In this document: positions 1-13,992 of the stretch, piece after piece
Layout of the letters: every line of letters starts with the position of its first letter
How positions within the stretch are numbered: the stretch's first letter is position 1
NCBI GenBank assembly: GCA_032821775.1
Contig: JAVLRN010000006.1
Location: 3,038,001-3,102,000, forward strand
DNA length: 64,000 nt
DNA from: Sanguinoderma infundibulare
Lineage: Eukaryota > Basidiomycota > Agaricomycetes > Polyporales > Polyporaceae
Direction of reading: 5' to 3'
Program-made: the position numbers and the translations under genes
Notes under the pieces: model-generated
What the model saw: only the letters and a program-made list of their open reading frames with translations
Told to the model about the DNA's origin: nothing
Database searches by the model: none

Positions 1-342
1 GACTGATCGGCGACCTTGGCGAGGGACGCGTCGCGGCGCAACATCCTCAGCACACCTATCGTCACCGACGTCGACGTCGAGCTCGCATCCTCCACCTCGA
101 CAACGGTTCACATGCTGGCAAAAGCGACGGTGATCCTCTACAGGATCGACTCTCCAGATGACGCACGCCTATCAAGTGTCCTTTCTTTAACTCGGCGACC
201 AAGCATGGCTCTTGAACCTATCGGCAGAACCACCTCTCCCATCAGATCTCGAGAATATTCTACCTCATGCTTACCTCTGCTCCAGAGAAACCCGCTGGGT
301 TCATCTTCGTCATACCTCGCACCACCCAACAACCCCGTCTGA
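1..342 (+). CDS. possible partial coding region at left edge
   Basis: An open frame runs in from the left edge and ends at a TGA at 340-342. Its first 55 or so codons have GC-rich third positions and a mixed, non-repetitive residue composition, for example TPIVTDVDVELASS and ATVILYRIDSP. That looks more like coding sequence than the surrounding DNA. The later part becomes rich in S, P and R and may be 3' flank read by chance. The reverse strand over the same stretch also has a fair-looking frame, so the strand is uncertain. I do not recognise a family. Confidence 0.25.
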
Positions 343-394
343 AGAATGCCGGCGTTCCGTCCGAATGGAGAATGCCGGCGTCCCATCCGAATGG
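343..394. repeat. 26 bp direct repeat, two copies
   Basis: The unit starting AGAATGCCGGCGT occurs at 343-368 and again at 369-394, with two mismatches between copies. It lies just after the stop of the possible edge gene. Confidence 0.75.
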
Positions 395-3300
395 AGAAAG
401 CTGCTTGACTCTCCAGGTTGATCCAGGAACTCGAGGACGTGGGCCACTTGACTGTCTGCACCTACCCACGGGCAATCACGCTTTCCAGACATGCGGAGGT
501 GGCTGAACAGTAGAGGGTGGGTCGCGAGTTCGAAGGTGAAGATGGAAAGGTTCTGCTCAGTCGGGCTCGGTGACTGCAGAGTGGTCCTCCGCAATTGGAT
601 CAAAGCCGTACATCCTAATGTTAAAAGCAGAGCCCAGTGTTGCGTAGTCAACCTATCACCAGGCTTTGGCAGTGCCCGTACCCATATGGGTACCGGTTCG
701 CTCTGATACGGGTCCGTGCGTGCTAGGAGACGTACATTGTACTCGGAGAAATGGATGAAGGTCAGTATTTGAAACTCCTGGCAGCGATGTATGTGGCACA
801 TCTCAAAGGTTACGTCTAGGCATCTTCCAGGTCATCCTTATCCGGATGTGACTCTTATGTATACCGATGAGCTGTCAACTAATCCTTGTGTCCTTTGCGT
901 TGAGCATTAATCCCGCCGATCCATCAGGAGCTGTATCTGTGTCAGCATTGTAATAGGATGCAGGAGCACCTCCTTCCACCGCCACGTGTCTGAAGGCTTA
1001 GGATGACGGAATCCGGAGTGTTCCCGCGACAGAATATTAATGTCGTAAGGATGGGTCCAGTCATTATTGCCATTATGCCATAGCTTGGCCTAGGTACGTT
1101 CTACTCTTCCTTCCTGGTAGTCAGTCTTACCGTTCCCACGTTGTTTCAATGCATGCTCTAAAGGTTCGCTGGCATGGCCCGCCAGTATCAGCGTCGTGGT
1201 ATTCACCTTAACCATCCTCCGGCTTTATTCTTGATGTCCCTACTCTTCAGGCCCCTCCGAACGGTCGCTGACATTGAATGGGAATACATCGTCGCACATT
1301 CTCGTCAAAGGCACAGTGCTTCTCTCCATGCTATTTCTCGGTTTTGATCTCATTTCGTACATTCAGTGTCGTCGCTTGCATGTGGTTAAACTCGACCATG
1401 CGCCTCTCCTAAGGAAGCGGGTGTGCACGTTATGGGTAGCTGGCTGCTCAAGGCAGGTACGCGGTTTGGTGACACCGTGCCTTGCAGCGGGTCCGTCCCT
1501 TCGTAGCCGAGATCGCGTGACCTCACGTCTTCTTACATATCGGCCCCGTCGCAGTTGTTCCTGTAGACATTCCGCTTGGAGAAGGATGGCAATACCCACT
1601 TACGACAACTTTGCGTTTTCTCTCAACACTTCGCGCATTCCACCCTTGCGTTCCACCATCCAACAACCGGCATCTTTCGAGAACGTTCCGCATTGCATCC
1701 CGCCCGACCTTCTCCCGCGGTCGGCCATCATCCAGTAGACCGTGAGTGCCCAAGACTTTTTTGCGTACTTTGCATCCGTAGCTGTCGTAACTATCTCACG
1801 TGTCGCCACATTGCCCAGCTCTGCGACCTACTGCGCGGAAGCCTGCGCGGCTCCGACCTATCTCCGGCGCTTGTACAATTTGGACGTGTCCCCTTCAACC
1901 GTCTCGGAGGCGCAGCGCCCTCCGCTGACTGCAACTGGTAAGTGCGACCGCTATCTCCTCGGTCGTAATCTCCGGTACCTCGCGACGATCGCTGTCGCAG
2001 TCCTTTTTCCTGCATGCTCGCCAGGTCCAAACACCGCATGCGCCCCGCGCCCGACCAGACTCAGAACTCGACGAATGCCATCAGGTTCAGTGCGACTTTG
2101 CCTAACATGGGCGCCCCAGCTGCCAAGTTATTCAAAAAACATCCCGGGGGACCTCACACGGTCATTTGGGCAGGCGGGTTTTGTGCCGTGCACCCACAGT
2201 GATAGATGGAGACCCGGCCTGCCGCCGGGGCCGGCTTCGAGCGGAAGATCGTCGGGTGCGTGGCACGTCCGGTGTGGTTTATCGCGCCAGATTCTTCTCC
2301 AACAAGCGCGACAAACCATGTTTATCATGCCCATCGATCCCCAGCCCACACCCTGACCGTTGTCGGGGTTTGGTAAGAGAGATCGCAGAGGGCGCTTTCC
2401 TGGCTTCTGTGAAATGGTGGTGCTTGAGGTACTCGCTGGACCGCACTACATTCGTGGTTATCGCTGCGTGGAGGTGGCGAATGTTTCAGGTCCCTCGTCG
2501 TCCTATCCAAATCTTTGTGTTGGCGTCCTGACGGTGATTGCGCGCGCGTAGGTGCGTGCCCCCACAGTGGGGTCTGGTGAACCGCGGTCAGCAAATTTCA
2601 CTCCGATTGTGTCCGCAGACCGGAACTGATCGCCCTGCGCCTCCAGACATGCCACATCGACAACGTGGCGGATGAAGGGAGCTCGGAAGTAAGATGGTGG
2701 CGCAACACGGTACGCAGGATATGTAGAACCAATCAAGACATTCAATCTTGGCCCCGCCTTGGACGCATTCGACGACGGCGACGTCAAATCCAACACAATC
2801 AGGGTCCTTCATCCAAACACGATGGGTGCAAAGCGCGCCTTGGACTCGACACGCGGTGATAGGGCACCATCGCGCCCATGCCAACTCTCCGTTCAGATCC
2901 TGGTGAGCGTCCGCAATTACCCCTCTTCAAACCCGTCGCCACCCACACTTTCGCCTCGTCGTTGAATCAGCGCCAGCACGGCTCGCCAAGCCACTGGGGA
3001 CGAGTAAGGTGCGTTCCCCTCAGATCATTCCACCATCACACCTGACGCGATCCCAGTGACATTAACGTTTAAACATTCCGATCCGAGGGCGCAGGCGGCA
3101 GGCCGCTCCCCGTCCGACCGTCACCCTCTCGGTAACCTACCCCTCACGCGCGCCGGGGCCGGCGCCCTCGTCCATTGAGTGCGTCCAGAGGACGGCGCAC
3201 GGATTGCCTGGCATGGACGATCGACACCATTGCGTGGCAACCGACGGGGGTCGCACTTTCCTTCTGCGAGGAACAAGCGGCGCGCTCGTTTGGCACTTAC

Positions 3301-6300
3301 ATATCCGACATATGCAACTCACGCTAGAAGCCTGCAGCAGCCAATTCAGGGTGTTGCGCATGATGACGTGCGCCCCTCGGGCGTATGTTTGTCGCCCACG
3401 GCTGTTTTGCCAAGTTCTGGGTCTGTCGTGACGCGCCGGCGGAGGCTTTAGAAATTGAGAAGGTGTGGTTCCGGCAGAAGCGCGCTTTGGCGCGGGGCGG
3501 AGATGGAAGCGGAGGCGGAGGAGGAGGGGGGAGCGTGGACGAAACGTATGGTGCTTCGTACGTGTCGGGTGCGTACATGCCTCCGTAGCCGAGGTTCATA
3601 GCGCTGTATCTTTTGCTCATCCATTCGCGGACTGTGCTGACGGATGTCGTTTATCGATATGCAGAGACTTTCATATTCAACGTAGAGGTGAGTCTTTCCT
3701 TCGACGTATGTTTAAGTTGAGTGACTGATATCACGATCATTTACACGTAAATCAGTCACCTTCGTATCGATGAACAAAGGATAAGCAGCCCGTTCACGCT
3801 TCCGGTGAGACAACTGCCGAGTCTAGGTGACCACCTGGTAGCGCAACATGCCTTCTAGGGCGGTCGTCCGTCTGTCAGCAGACCCCGCTTGCGGGCATCG
3901 CTCAAGGTACCTGAATGTCGGGCTTCATTTCAGGGGCGCTTGCAAGCTTCTTCTGGAGGGCGATCTTCCTAACAGGACCTTACGTACCGCCCGCGTGCGG
4001 AGGTCGTCCGCGGTGTCTGTCTGAGTTAACCTTACGTGACTCTCTAGCGGCCATCCGACCGTCCGACTACGCAATAGAAGCACCGTCAGCACCTGGTTGA
4101 CTCGTCTAATGGATAGGCTCTCGGTTGGCCCGAACCTCAAATGTCATCAACGGATGTGGGGCATCTCATGTTAACATCAGACCTTTCTCTCTATCCAGGC
4201 CTGGCTTGATCAAGCCTGGATCGAAGAAACAATGTCGACCGTCGCGTTTCGCGCCTCGGATATCTGCGATGGCTGCCTCATCACCTCGATAAGTACCACC
4301 GCCGGTGTCCATCCAGCAAAATGACGTACGCCTGACCTCATTTCTCCTCCGCCGCTGCACGGCGGCTAGCGCTGCCTCGTGTGTACTCACCCTCCGCCCA
4401 GGTACGTAACCTGCGCGGGAGTTCCATTCTTCCGCCTCCGCATCGTCGACGCGGCTGCGAGATGCCCTTGTTCTCCGTATGGCGCGTCTTTCCTTCGATT
4501 TCGTAGGTGCAACTTAGAGTTCTGACGTGCCTTGCTTCCCTTCCCATCGAGTGGACACAAGCTCTTCGCTGGGAGTCCATGAAGCTTACCACTCGTGCTC
4601 GGTGCCGCGCAATGATACCTAAACCGTTCTCCTCGCCGCCGACTCCCCTGCCGATCGCGACATTCGGGGCTTCCTCTCTCCCGCTATTCGGTGCGCTTGC
4701 GTGGCATCGCAAATCGGCAGCCCCGTCGGTGCTGATAAGACAAGGACAAAGACATCAGGCCCAGCCGTCCATGCACCAAGGATGGGAGAAGGCAGTGAGA
4801 ACGCAGAAGCCCGCGAAGCCTTCCGATCGCGGGAACAGAGGGCCAGTGATAGACTAGGACAGGACTCCACCGCTCACGATCGAGCGCAGCTGTCCGGCTT
4901 GAGCAGAGATTGCAGCCGATCTGCACTCTCTAAGTTCGCTGCCACCGCTGCTGCTGCTGCTATCTGCGGCGCCCGCCCTGCAGGACCCCTCCCGAGCCCT
5001 CGTGTCCGGTGGCTCTCCCCTTGGTCTTCCCTGCCGCCTCCGCCTTTCATCTTCCCCGTCGAGGCTTCAAGGTTCTGTACTGGACCCTGCGCGCTTCTCC
5101 CTCGAACCTCCGCAATACGAGTGTATCCGCGAGTCCTCCCATGGTCGTATACGGAAGTCGCAAAGGTGGCGTGCGCTCCATCGTCCATCTCCCTCACTCC
5201 TCTCTCTTCGGATTCCTCACCGTTCCTGGGGTACCTGCTAAGCCTGTCGGATAAACCCGAGCCATCAGGATCATGAGGAAGGGAAGAGCTTCAACTCGCG
5301 AAGCCCAGGTCACGCACACTGGGACTGTGGGACTGCGCGCCTGCCCATCACGCGCGGGCGAGTTTATCGTGTCCCCTGCCAGTCAGGGTCGGGCCAGCGT
5401 GGTGGCGGAGGACGATGGGGATGGTATTGGGATTTCTCTAGACGCGCGCGGATTAGCCGCGCATCCGCCGAGGTGCCCCCACGACGGGTGCGGTGCCGGC
5501 ATGAGGTGCGTCACTCAGGCTCTGTGGAATGAATGAATGGGCGAGTGCGCGCGGAATTCTGTACACTATGTACATACTTATTAAGTTTACTCAGATGAAT
5601 GGGCAGCCGACCGGGATCTTCGCTGTGCCCAGCTCGTGCGCCGCGTACGTGAGGCTCGTGGCGCCTGGCCACAGCGTGGGTGTGGCGATACTGAACGCTT
5701 TTGCCTTGTGCGCACTTGGGTTGCTATACCATCCACGATGCGCCTGACTTCGTTTGCGGCGTCTCGACGTCAGCGGTGATCTTCGTGCGGTCCACGATGC
5801 TAGTGCATGACGAGCTACGGCCTCTCGCACATTCAAATCCACGCACTTCTGCCGTGCCACCGTCGTCATTGACAATTGAATGTTGACCCCCGGCCCGCCA
5901 CTATCCCGTCCGCGAAGCCAAGCCGGGAGGGCGTCGAGGCTAAATCGTGGTGTTCGCGTTCGTGTTCTCCGTGCCTTCGCGAACGGCGTACAGGAAGATG
6001 GGCGTGTTTCCGCCGCAGATCAAGGCCATCTCGCAGCTTCGCGGGAGTGAACTGGGAGCCTCGACCGACCGGCGGGCACACACCGTCGCCCCCGTGCGCA
6101 CATGTGTTTTCCGACGGTTTCTCCTCCGTGCATCATGAGACGTGCCTGCCGCCCGATAAGCGTTGTAAGGTCGGGCTCCGTCCAGCGGCGAGGGCACGTC
6201 TCACCTCGCCTCATGATGCATGATCCTCGCTGATCTCTGTCGACGTTGATGATAGACGACGCTCCTCGTGATGCCGGGGCATTGAGATGATGACTGTGGT

Positions 6301-9300
6301 CTCGAGTTCTTCATCATGAAAGAACCAGCGCGGGTGCGCCTTTGCGCCGCCACCGTCATTACTCCGTGCCCCGGTGCTCAAGACATACTGCATGATATGT
6401 GTGGGCCCTGTGGTTCGGGCTGGACATACCGCCGCTGGAGTTGCATGGTTCTCATGGCGCTATGGCGTGGTCATCCTGGCACCATCATTTGGGACCTTGG
6501 CACTGGGACCATCGGCTTCCGAGAAGATACCGGCGGTGTGCACGTGCACTACTGCATTCATGGTGCGAGTCTACGACGGTGGTTCGCGATCGGTCGTCCA
6601 TGCTTCAGCGGCGGATGCAGTCGGTACGCCCGGTGCGGCACACTAGCATACTTACTGTACTAGGCAAGAGGCAGACCACCTCCTGCTTTACCTCCTTACT
6701 CGCAAGTCCGAATTTCTCCGCGTCTCGTCTCTGATGCGCATCTGATGCGTTCTCCGAAGGTTCACCCTTCCGTCAAGTTATGTCGTGCTGCATCGGCTGC
6801 TACGCACGTACGTGACCTGTCACCTGTTCGTAACCGAGTAGGTCGCACGCACGCAAGCAAGCGATTCGTCAAAATGACTGCAAATCGGTGCGTAAAGAAG
6901 CTTCATCAAACACAATTGCGCCAAACGGGTCGCCCCGCCGGTCAGTAATAAGCAAATATTCGGTAAGGTCGCTCGTCGCTACAGACCCGAAGCGAACACT
7001 GGACTTGTGCTTACAGATAAGTAAGTACCTGGCAGCGTCGAAGCTGGAATCGGCAGGAGGACCGAGCCGGGCGAGAACAGACAACCGTTAAGCTAAGCGG
7101 TTAAGCGGGAGGATCTCGACGCTCGACGCGCATCACGCTTACCTCGACATCTGCCGCCTCCCCGCCTCGTCCCGACTCCCCGGAGCCCCGAGCGTGATCT
7201 CGGTCCAAGGTGACGACGGATAGCGGGGTGCGTGTGTGTTCGACGTTCGAACATCCCGGCAAATGTTTAAAAGGTTGAACCTTGTCTGGCCCTGTTCGGC
7301 AAGTACTATGTCTCAGACGTCCTTATGGGCATACGGTGCTCGCATTGATTTACTTGTTACAAGGTGCTCGCCAGGAACGACCGCCCGCCTAAAAAACGGC
7401 ATCCCGGCCTGCGCGTCGGGCGTGTCGGGAACGACGCTCGGACGGTGCGTGATCACAGCACGCGGCTAATAGTAATAGGTGTCCACTAACCTTTCCCGCC
7501 CCGCCGTCGAGACTCGAGACTCGAGAGACGCTGCCGCCGCTCGGCCGTCCGCGTGTGGATTGCGCTTGCTTGCGATGTGCGTGGGTGACTACTTACGGTG
7601 CCGCGACTCGCGCCGGATGCCGTCGGGCACATGCCCAAAAGCCGCGTCTGAAACGCTCAAGATGTCAGGACCGTTTCGTCCCTGGGGCCGGGGGTCGGGG
7701 CTTGGGGACTGTTCGCAGCGCGGGGTCGCGCTCGAGATCCGAGTCCGATCGCTCACACTCGGGAAGCTTGAGGTTGGAGAAGTCTGAAGATCAAGAGCCA
7801 ACCGAGAGAAACGATCCAAACGGGTGACTCGACACATATGTCCCAGACAAGTGGCGAGTGGAGGATCTTGTTGCCTACGCCATCCAAGAGGTGAGCTGCT
7901 CGAGTTGTCCGGAGACTTGTGGTACGTCAGTATGTATTGCATCCCGCGCCTCGCCGTGAGATGGATGGCATGATGTCGATGATGTCGATGCATCATGCCG
8001 ACGCCTTGTTTCCGCGAAGCGCGACCTCTTGCCGCTTTCGCCCGATCGCTTGGGTGAACATTAACGCGATGGGCATCCGACCGCATACGCGCGTCTTGTG
8101 TCTCCTCCCATCCTGGATCGAGGAACGACGAGCGCGTCAACGTGCCCGGTTCAGCAGTCGAAGACCCCCACGAGTCGCGTCGCGTCGCAACCAACGCGAC
8201 CCCACGCCCATTGCAGCCAGTCATCAATCGGTGAGGACGGAACGTGGAATATAGAACCTTGGCACTACGTATGTACACCCAGCACCGGTGCCGTCCACAC
8301 GATAATATTAGCTCGCGATAGACTCGGCGCAGCGCCACTGGAACTCGAAGGCTCGACAGCGACGCGGACTTGGAAGAAGTCCCATCCCGTCCCATCGCGT
8401 CGTCCTCGTCACCTCGAATCCTCGTCCGTCGCCCGACATGCCTTGGGAGTCGGGAGCCATGTCAATGTCATTGTCCTGGCCGTGTCAGATGGTGGGTGTC
8501 CCTGTGCTCCCGCGCCTGCGGCAAAGCCTAATCAGCCGCCGGCACCCACGCAAAAATGTCATTGGGCTGCAAAAGAAGCGCGAAAGCCCTTGCCATCCAC
8601 GGCAGGACGCGGGCGCTCCGAGTCCGAGGGTCCGGGAGGCGGAGAGCTCGGGTGCGAACGTAAACCGGGTCCCTAGCGGTCGGTTCCTCGCGAATCCCTC
8701 CATCTTCAGCTGCGAGCTCGAGGGTCGTGAGTATGTACGTACGGAGGTTGGAGGCCCCGGAGTCTGCAGATCAACGTTAGCCGATGCCACGTAGACGGGC
8801 TGCGAGCTGCGGGGCCCGGGCGGACGGGGACGAGAACGAGTTCCGAGGAGTGGAGGAGCTGAGGAGTGAGATGGACGATTTTACAGATAGATTGGGAAAG
8901 GATGGGGTGTGAATATGTGAGTAAGGGCGATCATGAGCTGGCCGCAGGTCCGCAGGGACGGATCGGGTGCAAGGTTCGCGCGAGCTGAGGGTCGATGGGG
9001 TGTAACGTCGGAGGGCGCAAGGCCCGGCTCTGTTCGGTTTCGGATTGTGTTGGGACGGTGGGTGTCAGCTGTGTCGCATGCGAGCGGGGTCGAATGCCCA
9101 GGACGCGTCCGAGGGTGGGCGTGAGACGTGAGGCGGAAGGGTTGGGCGCGAGCGTGCGGTTGGAGACGTACTTGTTTAGGAAGGGTGCTGTCATGCTCGC
9201 CGTCAGACTGTCTCGGTCGAGCTCAAGGACGACGGTGTGGATAGACGGTGACAGCGAAGCTGTCCGTACGGGGCAAGGCGGATAGGCGTGTGTGCGGAGA

Positions 9301-10376
9301 TGGCTGGGAGGGGGACCATGCAGGCGTGCCGCCGGCCGGTGAGAAGGTTTGATGGGACTGGGATATCTGGGCATTCGGCCGGGTTAGAGTGACGGAGATC
9401 CAGGGTTGGGTGTATCCCAGCGAAAAATCTGAGGGTCGGACATCGCCGCACACACAGCTTAGATATGCGTACGCGCAGGAACGCGAGATCTCTGTGTTCG
9501 AAATACGCGACATATGACCCGCGAGCGCAGGTGTACTTGCGGCGCAGCGCTCGCTCGGCGTTTTGTGGGAAGGCCGTCTAGGCGATTGCCACTGCCGAGG
9601 AGGTTCATGACGTTTGCGTTCAGGCTGGAGGCGGAGGACGAGTACACGACGGTTACGAGCGGTTCTGGTCGGATACGGGAGGATGATCGTTGGTCACGGA
9701 GGAGGGAGCTCGACATCTATCATCACTGATTTGAGGGTGACTTGGCGGCGTGTGGGCAGGGCGTGCACACATGCTGGAGTGGGCGAGGACGAGGGATCAC
9801 CTCCGGGCTGGAGGGAGGCGTGTCTCAATCAGTTGATGGGACGGAGAGGATGATGGGCTACAGCCGGAGGCACTGAGGGTGGGAGAGAACAGACGGATGG
9901 GTCATATGCAAGTATGTCGTATGAGGGTTGTGCTCTGTGGGATCCTAGTATTTAGTAGGCGATATGGCCGGGACCGCGCGCGGGACGAGGCGGAGAGAAG
10001 CAGGGTCTGTAGCTGCATTGGGCGCCGGATGGGGTCGGGGCGAGAGGAATACAACAAGAGTGGTATTTGCGAGTGTGAGAAAGGAGAGGATGGTTCCGGG
10101 TACGGCGGAGTGACAGAGAAGAGCCGTGCTAGAACCGAACTCGTCGGGCAGGGCTGGTATCGGACGGCGAGCGAGCGACGGAAGAAGGGGCGCGTTCGCT
10201 GGGGACGGCGGGGACGATATGGGAGGCGGCTTGCGGAGAGAGAGGGCTCTGAGCGAATAACATCAGCGGACACGGCGGCGGAGGGAGGCAGGTGGGAGTC
10301 CTGGCCGTGGGCTGCGATTGCAGAGTGATGGCAGACTGAGCGAGCGAGAGACCCTCAAATCTAGATTTATTTGCAC
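395..10376. other. long stretch without a defensible gene
   Basis: Every open frame here is short, overlaps others on both strands and lacks a recognisable domain. Two minus-strand pieces have coding-like composition but could not be joined into a gene: one near 2590-2790 (with words such as PPSYFRAPFIRHVV), and one at about 8930-9716 listed separately. No RNA gene, CRISPR array or transposase was seen. A TTAAGC-rich inverted motif at about 7087-7110 resembles the ends of the small element at 40868-41135. Confidence 0.5.
8931..9716 (-). CDS. possible multi-exon gene, unresolved
   Basis: A minus-strand ATG at 9716 opens about 60 codons, including NANVMNLLGSGNRLDGLP. These end at a GTACAC that could be a splice donor. 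Further downstream a second coding-like piece (VVLELDRDSLTASMTAPFLN) lies near 9240-9170 in another frame. I could not find introns that join the pieces without a stop, so this may be a decayed gene or chance. Much of the rest is serine, proline and threonine rich. No family recognised. Confidence 0.22.
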
Positions 10377-10628
10377 ACACTCCTCCCCGACGCGCTCGCC
10401 TCCCGCATCCCTCGCTCTCCTCCTCTCCTTCTCCCTCCTCCTCTTCTCCCCGCGCTGCCCCTGCCCCCGCCACTTCTTCCTCGCCGCTCTCCACCCCCAC
10501 CCACGGCCCCGCCCTGTCGCATGTCGCCCGCTTGACATCCCCGCGCGCGTCTTCCGACCCCCAACAAACACCCCTGCCGCCTGGCTCGCGGCTGCATGCT
10601 GATCGCCTGATTGCTTCCTCTTATTCTC
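10377..10628 (+). promoter_or_regulatory. pyrimidine-rich leader of the HSF-type gene
   Basis: The 250 bases before the ATG at 10629 are strongly C and T rich on the plus strand (runs of CTC and CCC), as is common in fungal core promoters and 5' leaders. No clear TATA box was seen. Confidence 0.35.
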
Positions 10629-13600
10629 ATGGACAGCACTCCCTCCCAGTTCTCGCACACCATGTCCTCTGCAGACGGACCCTACTCCCAGCAGCAGCCC
10701 CAGAGCCAACAATGGTCCCAGCAGTCCCCCTCCCACCTCCTCCCCCCGCCTCAGAACCAGTCCTCCTTCCCGTCGCCCTCCTCGCCAGCTTCGTCCCTCG
10801 GCGAGCAGCCCTATCCGTCATACTTCCCCCCTCCGTCCTCCCAGCAGTCAGGTCAGTCCAACATGTCCGAGTCGCTCACTGATAGACCGGGCGACAAAAC
10901 CGCGCTCTCCCTCAACCTTTCTTCTCTTTCCGTCACCTCCCCCACCAACCTCTCCCCCATCAATCCCTCGCCCCACCCGTCCACCCATGCGAGCTCGCAC
11001 GTATCCCCCATCACGCCCATTAGCCCCGCAGGCGGCAACCTTCTTGCCCACCACCACCATGGTCACCATCCCCACATTCAACAGACCTTCCAGTTCACCG
11101 CTCCAGACCAGGGCGTCCGTTACGACGAGGCCCACTACGACAGCTACGGCAAACGCCTCACCAGCTCTCGCTCCTCGTCCTCCTCTGAGAAGTCCGTCCC
11201 ACGAAAACGCAGCTACACCACCCTCGCGCCCCTCGCCACCTCCGTCGAGGAGACCCAGTACGACATGGGCGACAACCCCGCCAGCGCCATGTATGACGAG
11301 GTTGACATGTCATACGGCCAGATGGATGCCGAGGGAAGCCCTATCGACGGCAGCAACTCGGGCGGCGAGCAGGACGACCAGATGAAGCCCATGGAAGGCC
11401 AGGTCCCCACGCCCGCCACCAACCTCGGCTCAGGCGCGCCGCCCTCGCTCGGCGTGCTCAACAAGCCGCTCGGGACAAACAACTTCGTGACGAAGCTCTA
11501 CCAGTGAGTCCATCACCGTTACCGCCTCCCTTACGTCTTTTGCGGCTACATCACCTGCTGCGCCACCGTCTCCGCGATCGCGATACGCGCGCACCCAGGG
11601 CGCGGCCAGCGCGCCGAGCGAGTGGGTGTCCGAAGGTGTGCGAGTGCAGGCGGAGGGCGTATGGCGCGCGCGAGTGGCGGCGCGATCGCCGCGGTGGGCG
11701 CCACTCTCAAAGCGCTCGCTTCCCATTCGCTTCCGACTAAGGGAGCAGACGGAGGTTACGTCCTCGACCCACCACGCTGCTCCCCGCCCACTTCATTTCC
11801 TCAGTCTCGGCTTTCATAGATCCTCGGGTATCATAGGGCCATGGGCAACCAGCCCTAGAATAGCTCCATGGCTCCTCCTTGCCCGCTGCCTTGCAGATCA
11901 TGGGGGGCGCGGAGGCCTCGAGACCCTACTCGCCGTGGCGGGGAAGACGTCTCTCCCGCATCGTGTGCGGGTGCGTGTTGTGGTGGGTTCTGAATCAAGT
12001 GTATTTTCTTCTTCACTAGAGAAGCATATCCATCGAAGCCCGCGTGCCCTTTATAGCACGCCGATTCCAGCGACTCCCGTCGATCGTGTCGCCAACCATT
12101 GAACCATGCTATGCTGGAACTTCCAGATCGCTGTCGGGCCTATGTTCCGTGCTCTTGGAACCTATTCGACCGCGATCGGCATAGTTCGTAGTTATACATA
12201 TCTTTCGGCGCCTTCGGTCCATACGTTCACGAGCTGACCTTGGGTGACGTATTTGCGTAGGATGATCAACGACCCAAAATCTTCCCAGTTCATCAACTGG
12301 ACAGACCTCGGGACAAGGTGAACATCCAGTCTTTCCCTTGCGCGTTATACCCCAATACCAACTCCGCTCCCCTAGCTTTGTCGTCTCCAATGTTGGTGAA
12401 TTCAGCCGTACTATCCTCGGCTCCCATTTCAAGCACAACAACGTGAGGAGAAACTTTCACTCTGCGCCACACCCGCACTAACCATACATGTAGTTTTCGA
12501 GCTTTGTGCGACAGCTGAATATGTACGGCTTCCACAAGATTAACCGCGTAAGGCCCATTTTGCTTGATCGACCATTCGCCTAAACTCAATTGGGGCTCGC
12601 AGACTCCCCGCGCACAACGTACGTCAGCCGAGGTGCAAACATGGGAGTTCTCCCATCACAAGTTCCTCCGCGGTCGCCCAGACCTCCTCGAGGAGATCAA
12701 GCGTAAGGCTCTCGAGCCAGATCCGTCCTTGAAGCATCGTGTCGAACTTCCCGGCGAGGTCGCTGCACAACTCTCGCAAATGCGCGAGGACAACCGTCGG
12801 CTTATGATCGCGTTCCAGCAGGAGCGCGGCAAGGTCGACCGCCTCGCCTCGGTCACGAAAGCGATGTACGATGTCATGGTCAAGACCTGTGGCAGTGAGT
12901 TTTATCGTCTTATCTCCGTTGCCTGTGCGGGATTAGGTTTACTAATAAATCCGTGTGAACGCAGTGCCGGTCCCGTTCCCCACTGACATTCTAGACTCGG
13001 GCGAGAGTCCAAACATTTACGTGACCTCCCCACAGAGCTCAGCGCCGCACTTCCCATCGCTGTCTTCCCTCCCGACGGGCGGTCTCCACTCGTTGCACTC
13101 CATCAGCCCGGGCTCGAGTCCCACTGCTCCCGAGTTCCCGTCGCACACACACACGCCTCACACGCTGTCCCGCCAACACTCGTACCAACATATCTCTACG
13201 TACGATGGGATGCACCACGCCCACTCGCACCATGCCCACCATCACCACAGCCAGCATCACGGCATGCATGGTGTCAGCGCTGCGCGGTATGACAACTCTA
13301 TGGGGACGCCGCTTCCGCCATCTCCGGGGCCCTTAGAATACGACGAGCGCGTAGGTGCGAAGCGTCAACGCACCGCCCCCGGATCCGGGTCGATCTCCAT
13401 GCCCACGAGCTCGCTCGACGGCGGCGCATCGGGGTCTGCGGCATTGAAGAAGGGCAGCCGAGCGCGGAGTGATAGCGCGCCGCTCGGTTACGGCCTAACG
13501 AGCTGGCCGCAAACCCGTCCAAGGAGCGGGAGTGGGCTCGGTCCACGCGGAGTGGGCAGCTCACCTATATCGAGCTTGGTGGGGACCGCGGCGCTGAACG

Positions 13601-13695
13601 GGCGGAGGGAGGAGGTGCCGAACATCGGGTCGCTCTCGCGGGGGCAGCTGCCGATGCTGTCGATCCCGTCCATGACGAAGCAGCCGTCGAGCTGA
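10629..13695 (+). CDS. heat-shock-factor-type transcription factor
   Basis: Nuclear DNA-binding protein of the HSF family (Hsf1/Sfl1 group). Exons: 10629-11503, 12261-12317, 12376-12442, 12494-12547, 12603-12894 and 12965-13695, giving 691 residues with all phases consistent. Residues 1-280 are low-complexity (Q, S, P and H rich). The winged-helix domain covers about 284-380: NNFVTKLYQ, FKHNNFSSFVRQLNMYGFHK and WEFSHHKFLRGRPDLL are typical family motifs. It is followed by a predicted coiled coil (about 381-440). The C-terminal part is S/P/H rich with a histidine cluster. There is no response-regulator domain, so it is not Skn7. The domain sits mid-protein and its first intron is 757 bp, far longer than its others (50-70 bp). 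The start at 10629 was preferred to the ATG 11 codons later only because it comes first. Targets unknown. Confidence 0.88.
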
Positions 13696-13954
13696 TCGCG
13701 CCGCCCATTGTGAGCGGCGTCCGTGGACGGACCAAAAACGGCGTGTATGCCGTGCTCGTGCTTTGCGTGCGTGTGAGATCTGATCGTCTCTGCCCCCGCC
13801 TTCTCCCCGTCCTCTCGTTTGCTTCGTTCTCGTTTTGCGATTTACTTGCCCATCTCATCTCATCCATCCGCCCATCCATCCGTCCACCCCGAACGTTCGA
13901 TGTAGGTTGTTGCTTGCTCCCGCTCCCGTGCTCTCGAGTTTCTTGGACAATCGA

Positions 13955-13992
13955 TCATCCCATCCCATCCCATCCATCCATCCATCCATCCC
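13955..13992. repeat. CATC/CCATC microsatellite
   Basis: Imperfect short tandem repeat of CATCC then CATC units in the probable 3' untranslated region of the HSF-type gene. Confidence 0.8.

Noticed and set aside
1742..2356. A 204-codon plus-strand frame
   Set aside because: Overlaps other frames of similar length on both strands and shows no recognisable motif; coding status cannot be supported.
7589..8395. A 268-codon minus-strand frame
   Set aside because: Residue order looks random, with no hydrophobic core pattern, no domain and no splice context.
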